A stretch of DNA of 51,362 nt, from the NCBI GenBank assembly GCA_049515555.1, contig JBEKTY010000039.1, positions 1 to 51,362 on the forward strand, written 5' to 3'. The notes beneath the pieces are model-generated. The model saw only the letters and a list, made by a program, of their open reading frames with translations. It had not been told where the DNA came from and did no database searches. This document shows, piece by piece, positions 35,450 to 43,898 of this stretch. The position numbers were made by a program, and so were the translations under genes. Position 1 is the first letter of the stretch. Every line of letters begins with the position of its first letter. This DNA comes from JBEKTY01 sp049515555. Lineage in GTDB: Bacteria > Planctomycetota > Planctomycetia > Pirellulales > Thermoguttaceae.

Positions 35450-36562
35450 ATGGTAAACACTGAGCGACAACTCGTCCGCGATGCCCAAACGGCGCTCCAG
35501 AGCGTCTTTGACGAACTGGGGTTCGCGGTGCGCTCCCAGCCCGCGCATAGTCTTATTGAAGAAGGGTATGACGCGACTCTCCTTGTGACTTCGGGCGAGA
35601 TCGAGTTCGCGGTTGCTCTTCAAGTCAAGGCCAGGATCACGCCGCAGACCGCACTGTCGGTCGTTGAGACCCTCAATTTGCTCCCCGCGAAAATGCTTCG
35701 CGTGGTCTACGCGCCCGTCATCTCGCCCCGCGTGGCGGAGATCCTGGACCAGGCCGACATCGGCCGCATCGACGAGGCGGGCAACTGCCGCTTGCTGAGT
35801 GCCCGGCATCGGCTCTCGATCGACCGGCGGGACCGGAAGGCGCCTCGGCGCTTGCCGCAGGGCACCGCAGACCCCTTCTCGCCCAAGTCGAGTCGCATTG
35901 TTCGGGCCATGCTGAGCGAGCCGGGCAAGGGCTGGAAGGTCCGCGAGCTGGCTGGCCACGCGGACGTGCAAGTCAATCCGGCCTTGGTCGTCAAGGTCAA
36001 GAGAACGCTTCTGCAACAGGCATACGCTGTCGAGCGTGACAGGCTGCTGTATCTGCGCGACCCTGTGGGGCTGTTGGAGAACTGGGCACGGAACTACCCT
36101 GGTCCCGCCGAACAGGTCCCCATGTATTTTCTGGGAGAGACGAAGGCGGCCGAAGCGGCGGTCGCTGACTGGTGCCGCGACCACGGCCTCGACTACGCCT
36201 TGGCTGGCCATTCCGCAGCATGGCGGTTGGCGCCCGAGGTCCGCTACAGCGTGGCCGCTGTTTATGTCGAGGAGCGGGGGTTCATGCCGGACGTGTTCGC
36301 AACTATCAGCAAGTACAAAGGGGGCAAGCGCGTCGATACGGGAGCCAACCTGCTTTTATGGCGGCCCTTCGACCAGTCCGTCCTTGCCGGCAGGCGTTCG
36401 GAAGATGCGTCGGCCCTGAAAGTCACCTCGGCGATCCAGACATTCCTCGACTTGAAGAAGCTCGCGGGGCGCGGTGAGGAGGCCGCGGCGGCCGTCTATG
36501 AAAAGCTGCTCACCGGCCCATTGCACGACGCCGCTAAGCGATGGCAGGAGGCGGGGGCATGA
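35450..36562 (+). CDS. AbiEi-type transcriptional regulator/antitoxin
   Basis: The product is 370 residues, starting at ATG 35450 about 18 nt after the predicted transcription start. Residues ~1-120 form an alpha/beta domain ('IEFAVALQVKARITPQTALS'). A winged-helix-like region at about 144-215 ('SSRIVRAMLSEPGKGWKVRE', 'LLYLRDPVGLLENW') is followed by an AbiEi_2-like C-terminal domain ('YFLGETKAAEAAVADWCRDH', 'VRYSVAAVYVEERGFMPDVF'). AbiEi proteins repress their operon and counter the AbiEii toxin in phage-abortive systems. It overlaps the nucleotidyltransferase gene by 4 bp (ATGA). Its place between drmMI and drmA is not part of the canonical DISARM gene set. The family call is moderate, because it rests on layout and partner. 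Confidence 0.65.
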   Translation: MVNTERQLVRDAQTALQSVFDELGFAVRSQPAHSLIEEGYDATLLVTSGEIEFAVALQVKARITPQTALSVVETLNLLPAKMLRVVYAPVISPRVAEILDQADIGRIDEAGNCRLLSARHRLSIDRRDRKAPRRLPQGTADPFSPKSSRIVRAMLSEPGKGWKVRELAGHADVQVNPALVVKVKRTLLQQAYAVERDRLLYLRDPVGLLENWARNYPGPAEQVPMYFLGETKAAEAAVADWCRDHGLDYALAGHSAAWRLAPEVRYSVAAVYVEERGFMPDVFATISKYKGGKRVDTGANLLLWRPFDQSVLAGRRSEDASALKVTSAIQTFLDLKKLAGRGEEAAAAVYEKLLTGPLHDAAKRWQEAGA

Positions 36563-37383
36563 CCAGCTTTGATCCGACCACTGCCAGCCGCGCCGTGCTC
36601 ATCGACGTGATGAACGTGCTGGGGGCCTTCCGTGACGACATCGTGCTCGTCGGCGGATGGGTCCCCGACTTGCTCTATCCCGATCGCGGCCACATGGGCT
36701 CTATCGACGTGGATCTCGCGGTCTCGCGCACAGCCCTCGGGGAAAGTGCTTACAAGACCATCCTGAATCGCATGATCGCGGCCGGATACTCTCATCAACT
36801 GTCTCCAACGCGGTTTACCAAGCAGGTGGCCGGCGTCAAGGAACCGGTCAAGGTCGATCTCGTCGGTGGCCAATACGAAGGTGGAGAAAAGGCAAAGTCG
36901 ATCCAGGTCAACGAGCTGGAACTCAATACGCTACGGGGGCTCGACCTGGCATTTGAGGCTTGCAAGGAGATTTCCATCTCGGGGGTGACGCCGGATGGAA
37001 GCCAGAATACGGTGCGCGTCCGCATCGTGCTGCCCGAGGCGTACATCCTGATTAAAGCCTTCGCACTCGACGAACGTCAGAAGGAGAAGGACGCCTACGA
37101 CATCCATTTTGTCTTGCGGAACTACCCGCCCGACGTTGAGGCGTTGGCCGCTCAGATTCGGCCGTTGCTTTCCAAGAGTCTTGCCCACGAAGGCTATGGA
37201 ATCCTCAAAGCGAAGTTCGCTGCATTGGATTCTGTCGGGCCATCGTGGGCAGCAGAGATAGCTGCGGAGCACGGCGAGAATTACGAGCAGTGTCAGCGGT
37301 CGGCGTTTGAGTTCGCTCAGGCGCTTTTCGCCGCGTCAGAAGCAAACGCCCCAGGAGAAGGAAATCCCCATGAAACCCGTTGA
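36559..37383 (+). CDS. AbiEii-like nucleotidyltransferase (putative toxin)
   Basis: The product is 274 residues. The ATG at 36559 overlaps the regulator's stop as ATGA, with AGGAGG upstream. The nucleotidyltransferase signature is present: Gly32-Gly33 in 'IVLVGGWVPDLL', then 'GSIDVDLAVSR' with Asp50 and Asp52 as metal ligands. 'PVKVDLVGGQY' may supply the third acidic residue. 'AYILIKAFALDERQKEKDAY' matches the helix of AbiEii/AbiGii-type toxins that follows the core. Related enzymes (MenA type) add nucleotides to tRNA and stop translation. The 3' end overlaps drmA by 14 nt, so translation is probably coupled. Confidence 0.72.
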   Translation: MTSFDPTTASRAVLIDVMNVLGAFRDDIVLVGGWVPDLLYPDRGHMGSIDVDLAVSRTALGESAYKTILNRMIAAGYSHQLSPTRFTKQVAGVKEPVKVDLVGGQYEGGEKAKSIQVNELELNTLRGLDLAFEACKEISISGVTPDGSQNTVRVRIVLPEAYILIKAFALDERQKEKDAYDIHFVLRNYPPDVEALAAQIRPLLSKSLAHEGYGILKAKFAALDSVGPSWAAEIAAEHGENYEQCQRSAFEFAQALFAASEANAPGEGNPHETR

Positions 37384-40300
37384 CGTTCGCCAGCAACTCG
37401 TCGAGGCCCTACGTCTGGATCTGATCGGACCGGATGCAATCGAAAAGCTGGGCACGCCCGACGAGGTGTTGCCCCAGGCACCGTCGCGCTGGTATCTGAC
37501 CGGGTTCCTGGTGCCGCTGGATGCCGGCGAGGAGCAACGGGCTCAGGAGGGCAGCGACGACGATCTGGACGAGATGAATGAAGCGGGGGGCGCGGACGAT
37601 AAGAACACGCCGGAACCGGCCGCGGCCCGGCGGGCGTACATGCCCTCGTCGATCGGCATGAGCATCCTGGTGCCGGCCTCGGCCAGGCGGCTGACCGTGA
37701 CGGCGCGGTGGGGCGATTACAAGCAAGTTGTCAGTGGTCAGTCGCCAGTTGCCAGAGACGGGGAGGAATCGTCGCAGCGCAAACTGACAATCGGTAACTG
37801 GCAGCCGGTAACTGTCTGGCAGCGGACGCCCCACCAGGAGCAAGTCGTCTTCGATCTGCCTCCGGAAACCCCCAAGCCTGAAGAGAAAGACGTGCCCGGC
37901 AGCAACGGGTTGCGGTTGGCACTATCCGTGCGGCCGGTCAACAGCGACGGCACTGAGGGCGGGCTGCCGGTCGGTACGCGATCGGTTTCCGTCTTCCTGG
38001 TCAACCGCCGCCGGCCCGCTCCCGATGAGACCCGGGATGAGGCGTTCGCGTTCCAGACGCAGCTTGAAGTGGCCAGCGAAGAGCCGCTGGTGCCGCGGCC
38101 GAACCTCCGCAGCTTGGGCAGCAGCGACTGGGACGAGCGCGTGGGCGACCTTCAGTATCGGGATGTCTGCGAGTTCGCCGTGGGGCATAGCGTAGCCACG
38201 GACGCCAGGGTTGATGATGGCCACTGCCGGCTCGTGCGGACCTGCTGGATTCCCGAGGCAGAGGTCGAGCGTGTGGCCCCGGCGGAGATCGGCGGCGTGG
38301 AGCGGTCGATGGACGCCCTGGCGCAACTGGCCGACGTCGATGACGCCAAGGCCAAGCTGGGCAGCTTTGTGGCTCAATACCGCGACTGGATCGCCGGCCA
38401 GCGGGCCAAGATGCCGCAGTCGCCGGCCCGGCGGAAGGAAACCGCCGAGGAACTGCTGCGGCTGGCCGGGATCGCCGCCGACCGGATAGAGCGGGGGATC
38501 GCCCTGCTGGCCGACCCAAAATGCCTGGAGGCGTTTCGGATCGCCAACCGGGCGATGGCGGCGGCGGCCAGGCAGCGCTTCGGGGTCATGCAGGGCAAGG
38601 ACCCCGCCACGATCAAGCCGGAGTGGCGGCCCTTCCAGCTCGCGTTCATACTTATGAACCTGCCCGGCATCGCCGATCCTGCACACGCCGACCGCGACGT
38701 AGTGGACCTGCTGTTCTTCCCCACGGGCGGCGGCAAGACGGAAGCCTACTTGGGCCTGGCGGCCTTCACCCTGGTCCTGCGGCGGCTGGAGAACCCAGAT
38801 ATCTGCTCGGCCGGCCTGAGCGTGCTCATGCGGTACACGCTGCGGCTCTTGACCCTGGACCAGCTCAGCCGTGCGGCCGCGCTGATCTGCGCCCTGGAAT
38901 TGGAACGGCAGCGGGACGTGGAGAAACTGGGCCAGTGGCCCTTCGAGATTGGCCTGTGGGTCGGCAAGGCCGCTACGCCGAACGTGATGGGCGTCAAGGG
39001 CGACAACAACCCGGACTCGGCCCGGGCCAAGACCATCGCCTTCAAGAACGACGACCGCAAGCCGTCGCCCATCCCGCTGGAGGAATGTCCCTGGTGCGGC
39101 GAGAAGTTCAAGGCCAACTCCTTCCAACTCCGGCCTAACCCGGACAACCCGACCGACCTGCGGGTGCAGTGCCTGAATCGGAACTGCGATTTTACGCGCG
39201 GACAGGCGTTACCGATCCTGGCCGTCGATGAGCCGATCTACCGCCGGCTGCCCTGTTTTATGATCGCCACGGTGGACAAGTTCGCCGCCATGCCGTGGAC
39301 CGGCGAGGTGGGCGCGTTCTTCGGCCGCGTCAACCGCTACGACAAAAGAGAAGGTTTCTACGGGCCGTGCGAGCCGACCGGCGGCCAGCCATTGCCCGGC
39401 GGCCGGCTCAAGCCGCCGGACCTGGTGATCCAGGACGAGTTGCACCTGATCTCCGGGCCGCTGGGCACGATGGTCGGGTTGTACGAATCGGCCCTGGACG
39501 AACTGTGCAGCCGCGAGGTGGATGGGCACAAGATCCGGCCGAAGATCGTGGCCTCGACGGCCACCGTCCGCCGGGCGGACAACCAGATCCGCGCCCTGTT
39601 CAACCGGCGGCAGGTAGACATCTTTCCGCCGCCCGGCCCGAACCGACGCGACTCGTTCTTCGCCGAGACCCATACGCCCCAGCAGAGCAACGCCCGGTTG
39701 TACGTGGGCATCGCCGCCCAGGGTCGCAGCCCCAAGGTGGTCATGTTGCGGGCGTACCTCGTAATGCTGGCCGCGGCACAGAAGGCGTACAGCAAACTGG
39801 GCGGCAAGCGGAACCCCGACAACCCGGCCGACCCCTACATGACCGTGCTGGGGTACTTCAACAGCCTGCGGGAACTGGGCGGGGCACGCCGCGTGGTCGA
39901 GGACGAAGTGGGTAGCCGTGTGGCCGGCTACGGCAGCCGCAAGCGCGTGGGCGAGGCGGAGGGGCCGTTCGAGAACCGCAAGATCGCCTACGAGCCGGTC
40001 GAGCTGACCTCGCGGGTGAGCACCGACAAGGTGGCCGAGGCCAAGCGGCGGCTGGCCCAAGTGTTCTCCGACAAAGACCATGTGGACGTGGCCCTGGCCA
40101 CGAACATGATCTCCGTAGGTCTGGACATCGTCAGGCTGGGGTTGATGGTCGTTTCCGGGCAGCCGAAGACGAGTGCCGAGTACATCCAGGCCACCAGCCG
40201 CGTGGGCCGCGACAAGGATCGGCCGGGCCTGGTGGTGACGATCCTGAACATCCACAAGCCGCGGGACCGTTCGCACTATGAGCGATTCGCTGCGTATCAC

Positions 40301-40816
40301 CAGTCGTTCTACCGCAGCGTCGAGGCCACGAGCGTCACCCCCTTCTCGCCGCGGGCCATGGACCGGGGCCTAGCGGGCACGCTGGTGGCCTTGGCACGGC
40401 AGGGACACCCGCCCATGACGCCGCCGCGGGGCGCAACGGCCATCCTGCGGGAGCGCAACAACTTGGATTTCGTGGCCGATTGCCTGGCCGAGCGGGCGCG
40501 ATCGCACTCGAAAATGCTATCACCCGCGGAGGCCGATGAGCTTCGGCTCCGTGTGCGGGACCGAGCGACGAACCTGCTGGAAGAGTGGACGAAGATCGCC
40601 ATGGAACTGAACCAGATCGGTGCGGGCTTGCAATACCAGGCCGAAGTCGGCGGGGCCAACCCGCTGCTGCACGGGTTCCTGGACCCGGAAATCAAGCGGT
40701 TGCCGACTCGGTACAAGAAGTTCCGGGCGAATCGCTCGATGCGGGATGTCGAGCCCAGCGTGAACCTGTGGTTGAAGACCCTGGAAGGGATGGACGTCGA
40801 GGAGGAAGAAACGTGA
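37370..40816 (+). CDS. drmA: DISARM helicase DrmA
   Basis: The product is 1148 residues. The ATG at 37370 follows AGGAGAAGGA; an earlier in-frame ATG at 37307 lies deep within the upstream gene and lacks such a site. DrmA is the core translocase of all DISARM systems and works with DrmB on phage DNA. Motif I is 'LFFPTGGGKTEAYLG' (about 447-461), motif II 'LVIQDELHLISG' (about 685), motif III 'VASTATVRRADNQ', and motifs V/VI 'ATNMISVGLDIVRLG' and 'YIQATSRVGRDKDR'. A four-cysteine patch ('CPWCGEKF' ... 'CLNRNCDF') could bind zinc. Heptad hairpin D (37731-37814) adds ~28 codons in the N-terminal part. It overlaps drmB by 4 bp. Confidence 0.93.
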   Translation: MKPVDVRQQLVEALRLDLIGPDAIEKLGTPDEVLPQAPSRWYLTGFLVPLDAGEEQRAQEGSDDDLDEMNEAGGADDKNTPEPAAARRAYMPSSIGMSILVPASARRLTVTARWGDYKQVVSGQSPVARDGEESSQRKLTIGNWQPVTVWQRTPHQEQVVFDLPPETPKPEEKDVPGSNGLRLALSVRPVNSDGTEGGLPVGTRSVSVFLVNRRRPAPDETRDEAFAFQTQLEVASEEPLVPRPNLRSLGSSDWDERVGDLQYRDVCEFAVGHSVATDARVDDGHCRLVRTCWIPEAEVERVAPAEIGGVERSMDALAQLADVDDAKAKLGSFVAQYRDWIAGQRAKMPQSPARRKETAEELLRLAGIAADRIERGIALLADPKCLEAFRIANRAMAAAARQRFGVMQGKDPATIKPEWRPFQLAFILMNLPGIADPAHADRDVVDLLFFPTGGGKTEAYLGLAAFTLVLRRLENPDICSAGLSVLMRYTLRLLTLDQLSRAAALICALELERQRDVEKLGQWPFEIGLWVGKAATPNVMGVKGDNNPDSARAKTIAFKNDDRKPSPIPLEECPWCGEKFKANSFQLRPNPDNPTDLRVQCLNRNCDFTRGQALPILAVDEPIYRRLPCFMIATVDKFAAMPWTGEVGAFFGRVNRYDKREGFYGPCEPTGGQPLPGGRLKPPDLVIQDELHLISGPLGTMVGLYESALDELCSREVDGHKIRPKIVASTATVRRADNQIRALFNRRQVDIFPPPGPNRRDSFFAETHTPQQSNARLYVGIAAQGRSPKVVMLRAYLVMLAAAQKAYSKLGGKRNPDNPADPYMTVLGYFNSLRELGGARRVVEDEVGSRVAGYGSRKRVGEAEGPFENRKIAYEPVELTSRVSTDKVAEAKRRLAQVFSDKDHVDVALATNMISVGLDIVRLGLMVVSGQPKTSAEYIQATSRVGRDKDRPGLVVTILNIHKPRDRSHYERFAAYHQSFYRSVEATSVTPFSPRAMDRGLAGTLVALARQGHPPMTPPRGATAILRERNNLDFVADCLAERARSHSKMLSPAEADELRLRVRDRATNLLEEWTKIAMELNQIGAGLQYQAEVGGANPLLHGFLDPEIKRLPTRYKKFRANRSMRDVEPSVNLWLKTLEGMDVEEEET
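37731..37814. repeat. Diverged heptad-repeat hairpin D, in frame inside drmA
   Basis: The left arm has heptads TCAGTGG, TCAGTCG and CCAGTTG. After a 26-nt loop the right arm has AACTGA, CAATCGG, TAACTGG, CAGCCGG and TAACTG. The unit length and the TCAGTKG core match elements A-C, but the arms have drifted to a CAGTTRC variant. The insert reads 'VVSGQSPVARDGEESSQRK' and continues to 'IGNWQPVTVWQ'. Confidence 0.65.
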
Positions 40817-42636
40817 ACCGCAGAACCACGGGAAAACCGCAGGGCCAGATCCGCCAGAGCCAGATCATCACCACGTTCGGCCCGGGGGCCATGCTCGACC
40901 TGCCCAAACACTCCGTGCTGGTTGCCGGCCTGGAGCACTGGCGTGGCATGGGGGACGAGATCATCGAGCCCCGATTGAACGAAAAGCTCAAGTTCCTGCT
41001 CGATGTGCCGGCCTTGAAGCTCTACGCGCCGCCGCCCGACCAGGAAGATCCGACCGCGCCGCCGACCGGCATCAATGCCTGGCAGTTTCCGGAATGGTTC
41101 ATCGTCCAGGACGTGGAACCCGCCGACCCGGCGGCCACGGTGCGCTCGCGCATGCTCGTACATCGCAAGCAATTAGGACGCGGCAATAAGTATTACGACG
41201 AGAATCGGAAGTGGCGGCCGGTTGTTTCGGTGCGTTTCGTCCGGGCCTGCCGCGGAGGCCACGTTGGCGACATCGACTGGTACAGCTTCGTCCACGGTGG
41301 CCCCACGGAATGCCGGACTCAGTTACGGAAACTCTGGATCGAGGAGCGGGGCACCAGCGGCGACCTGTCCGAGGTCTGGATACGCTGCGAGTGCGGCAAG
41401 GCGCAGCGGTCGGTGGGCGAGGCGGCCATGATGCAGACCATGGCCCTGGGCAACTGCGACGGCTCCCGGCCCTGGCTAGGGCCGTACACCAAGGAACCGT
41501 GCGGCGAGCCCAACCGCCTGTTGATCCGCACGGCCAGCAACGCCTACTTCCCCCAGGTGATGAGCGTGATCTCCCTGCCCGACCGCGACGAGACCGTGAA
41601 GAAGGCCGTCGATGCGGCTTGGGAGTTCGTCGAGGAAGTCGAGAACATCGACCAGCTTCGTTATGAGCGGAAGAAGGCCAAGGTAAGAGCAGCCCTGGAA
41701 GGGTTGTCGGACGACGAGGTATTCAACGAGATCCTTGCCCGCCGCGGCGCGGTGTTGGGGGAAGCCAAATCGGTGAAGCAGGCCGAGTTGGAAACGCTGA
41801 CGGCCAGCAAGGAAGAGATGGGCAACGACGTGCCGGATGGATACTTCTTCGCCCGGGCCGTGCCGCGAGAGAAGTGGGACGCCCCCTGGACCGCGTCGAT
41901 CGAGCGGGTTGTCGCCGTCCACCGGCTCCGCGAGGTGATGGCCTTGGTGGGCTTCACGCGGTTCGAGGCGGCCTCGCCGGACGCCGAGGGCGAACTGGAG
42001 ATCGGCGTCCGCCGGGCGGCCCTGGCGCAGGACATTAGCTGGCTGCCCGCGGTCGAGAACCGGGGCGAGGGGATCTTCCTCCAGTTCAAGCATGCCGACG
42101 TGGAGGCATGGTTGCAGCGGCCGGATGTCTTGCAGCGAGCACTCAGGCTGAAGGCCGGTTTCGAGTGCTGGCAGCACGAACACCAGGGCAGCAAGCGGAA
42201 GTTTCCGGGCGTGCCGTACTTGTTGCTTCATTCCTTCTCGCACCTGCTGGTGACGGCGGTGGCCTTGGAGTGCGGCTACCCGGCCAGCTCGATCCGGGAA
42301 CGTATCTACGCCTTGCCGAGCACCGGCTACGGCATCCTGCTCTATACAGCCACGTCCGACGCCGAGGGGACGCTCGGGGGCCTGGTCGAGGTCGGGCGGC
42401 GGATTCACGAGCACATCCGCACGGCGCTGGATATGGGCCAACTCTGCTCGAATGATCCTGTCTGCGCCCAGCACGATCCGCAGAACCCTCACGAGCGGCG
42501 ATTCCTCCACGGGTCGGCCTGTCACGGCTGCCTACTGATCGCGGAAACCTCTTGCGAACAGCACAATGACTTCCTGGACCGGGCCCTGGTGGTGCCGACC
42601 GTGGACAACCTCGGTATCGAGTTCTTCAGACTGTGA
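40813..42636 (+). CDS. drmB: DISARM DUF1998-domain protein DrmB
   Basis: The product is 607 residues from the GTG at 40813, which overlaps the drmA stop (GTGA). The alternative ATG at 40585 lies inside drmA. The N-terminus 'IRQSQIITTFGPGAMLDLP' is characteristic of DrmB. The C-terminal ~140 residues are the DUF1998 domain: 'LLHSFSHLLVTAVALECGYP', 'GYGILLYTATSDAEGTLGGL', and a cysteine cluster (CSNDPVC, HGSACHGCLL, ETSCEQ) likely to bind zinc. Established work shows DrmB forms a complex with DrmA that recognises phage DNA. It overlaps drmC by 4 bp (GTGA). Confidence 0.93.
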   Translation: MNRRTTGKPQGQIRQSQIITTFGPGAMLDLPKHSVLVAGLEHWRGMGDEIIEPRLNEKLKFLLDVPALKLYAPPPDQEDPTAPPTGINAWQFPEWFIVQDVEPADPAATVRSRMLVHRKQLGRGNKYYDENRKWRPVVSVRFVRACRGGHVGDIDWYSFVHGGPTECRTQLRKLWIEERGTSGDLSEVWIRCECGKAQRSVGEAAMMQTMALGNCDGSRPWLGPYTKEPCGEPNRLLIRTASNAYFPQVMSVISLPDRDETVKKAVDAAWEFVEEVENIDQLRYERKKAKVRAALEGLSDDEVFNEILARRGAVLGEAKSVKQAELETLTASKEEMGNDVPDGYFFARAVPREKWDAPWTASIERVVAVHRLREVMALVGFTRFEAASPDAEGELEIGVRRAALAQDISWLPAVENRGEGIFLQFKHADVEAWLQRPDVLQRALRLKAGFECWQHEHQGSKRKFPGVPYLLLHSFSHLLVTAVALECGYPASSIRERIYALPSTGYGILLYTATSDAEGTLGGLVEVGRRIHEHIRTALDMGQLCSNDPVCAQHDPQNPHERRFLHGSACHGCLLIAETSCEQHNDFLDRALVVPTVDNLGIEFFRL

Positions 42637-43433
42637 GCGAGATGAACGACGCACTGCTGCAACTTGCCGATAGCGACCTGCGGGAACTGGCGGCCGCCCT
42701 GCGAGCATGGCGGCTGACGGCGCCGTTCACGGTGATGAGCGTCCAGCGAGTGATCGCCGGCCCGGCGGCCGGCGACGTGGCTGGGGAGCTACAGCGGCTG
42801 GCCGACCAGGGTTTTCAGGCGGAACAGATGGCGGCTATGCTCGAACTGCTCGTGCAAGACCGCGGCCGTAGGCCCAAGGTGGAGGACGCGCTCGATCTGG
42901 TGACCACCGGGCCGGAAGTGTCCGGCATGACGAACCGCGACACCGGCGTGGTGGTCCGCGAGCTTTTCGCCTGTGCCCAACGATCCGTGCTGGTGGCCGG
43001 CTATGCCGTTTACCAGGGACGGGAAGTCTTCCGGGCATTGGCTGACCGCATGGCAGAGCTGCCGGAACTCAACGTGCGGATGTTCCTGGACGTGCAGCGC
43101 GGTCCGGGTGACACGTCGCTGGCCAGCGAAGTGGTCAAGCGGTTTGCCGAGCGGTTCAGAACCCGCGAGTGGCCCGAAGGCCGGCCGCTGCCCAAGGTCT
43201 TCTATGACCCCCGATCCCTGGATTTGGAGGCTGACGAGCGGGCCTGCTTGCACGCAAAATGCGTCGTCGTGGACGGCGAGGCGGTGTTCATATCATCGGC
43301 CAACTTCACCGAGGCCGCCCAGGAACGGAACATCGAGATGGGCCTGTTGGTCCGCTCCCGCTGGTTGGCCGAACGGGTCACGAGGCACTTCGAGACGTTG
43401 CTCGCGGCCGGAACTCTCGCGAGCGTAATGTAG
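42633..43433 (+). CDS. drmC: DISARM phospholipase-D-fold protein DrmC
   Basis: The product is 266 residues from the GTG at 42633, overlapping the drmB stop. The PLD-type HKD motif is 'HAKCVVVDGEAVFISSANFT' (about 207-226), followed by 'NIEMGLLVRS'. Only one HKD copy is present, so a dimer would form the active site. The N-terminal half is helical, with 'TGPEVSGMTNRDTGVVVREL' leading into the first PLD strand ('SVLVAGYAVY'). DrmC is present in both DISARM classes but is reported as less critical for defence than drmA/drmB. This is the last gene of the locus. Confidence 0.92.
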   Translation: MSEMNDALLQLADSDLRELAAALRAWRLTAPFTVMSVQRVIAGPAAGDVAGELQRLADQGFQAEQMAAMLELLVQDRGRRPKVEDALDLVTTGPEVSGMTNRDTGVVVRELFACAQRSVLVAGYAVYQGREVFRALADRMAELPELNVRMFLDVQRGPGDTSLASEVVKRFAERFRTREWPEGRPLPKVFYDPRSLDLEADERACLHAKCVVVDGEAVFISSANFTEAAQERNIEMGLLVRSRWLAERVTRHFETLLAAGTLASVM

Positions 43434-43772
43434 TCGAGAGCAGACACGCGACTTGGTAGAGACTTGGTGATTCTAGCTCGCCGGGGACTTTGCTGAACAC
43501 GATCCGGCGATGCGACGAAGCTCTTGGCGATCTCCGACCTAAATCCAGGTCGAAACCGTGTAATAACCCTATGGTAGTGCCGCCATACCTGGCAGCACCA
43601 CCATTTTCGCGTTGAAAGCCTCGCCATTCGACCATTGCCCGGTCGGCCGGCGGGGTCTCGGCGTCCTGGGACCACGCTGCTCGTCGCGGCGTGATTCCGT
43701 CAGGTGTGCCCCGCAGCAGCGCGGGGCGGTACACGTTCTCATCAACGTGGCCGCCCCATAGGGCGGCCATAG

Positions 43773-43856
43773 CTAAGGCAAGGACGCGAGCAGTTCGGCT
43801 AGCCCTTTGCCGGCGTCCTTCGAGGCATCTACCGTCGGCGAGCTTCGAGACGACAT
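43773..43856 (-). CDS. Possible 27-codon small ORF
   Basis: It reads MSSRSSPTVDASKDAGKG and continues to LLASLP before a stop. A GGGAGAG ribosome-site-like sequence lies ahead of the ATG and is part of the 25-bp duplicated unit. It could be the truncated start of a lost gene. Function is unknown. Confidence 0.25.
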   Translation of the reverse strand: MSSRSSPTVDASKDAGKGLAELLASLP

Positions 43857-43898
43857 GGTCCACTCTCCCACAAGACGACATGGTCCACTCTCCCACAA
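43849..43898. repeat. Perfect 25-bp tandem duplication
   Basis: Two identical adjacent copies of a 25-bp unit start at 43849 and 43874. Each contains ACATGGTCCACTCTCCC, which on the minus strand is a Shine-Dalgarno-like site followed by ATG. Confidence 0.9.

Noticed and set aside
27450..43433. Class 2 DISARM or a type I/ISP restriction system
   Set aside because: The class 2 markers (cytosine methylase DrmMII and DrmE) are absent, an SNF2 DrmD and adenine methylase are present, and there is no HsdS-like specificity subunit or fused nuclease motif.
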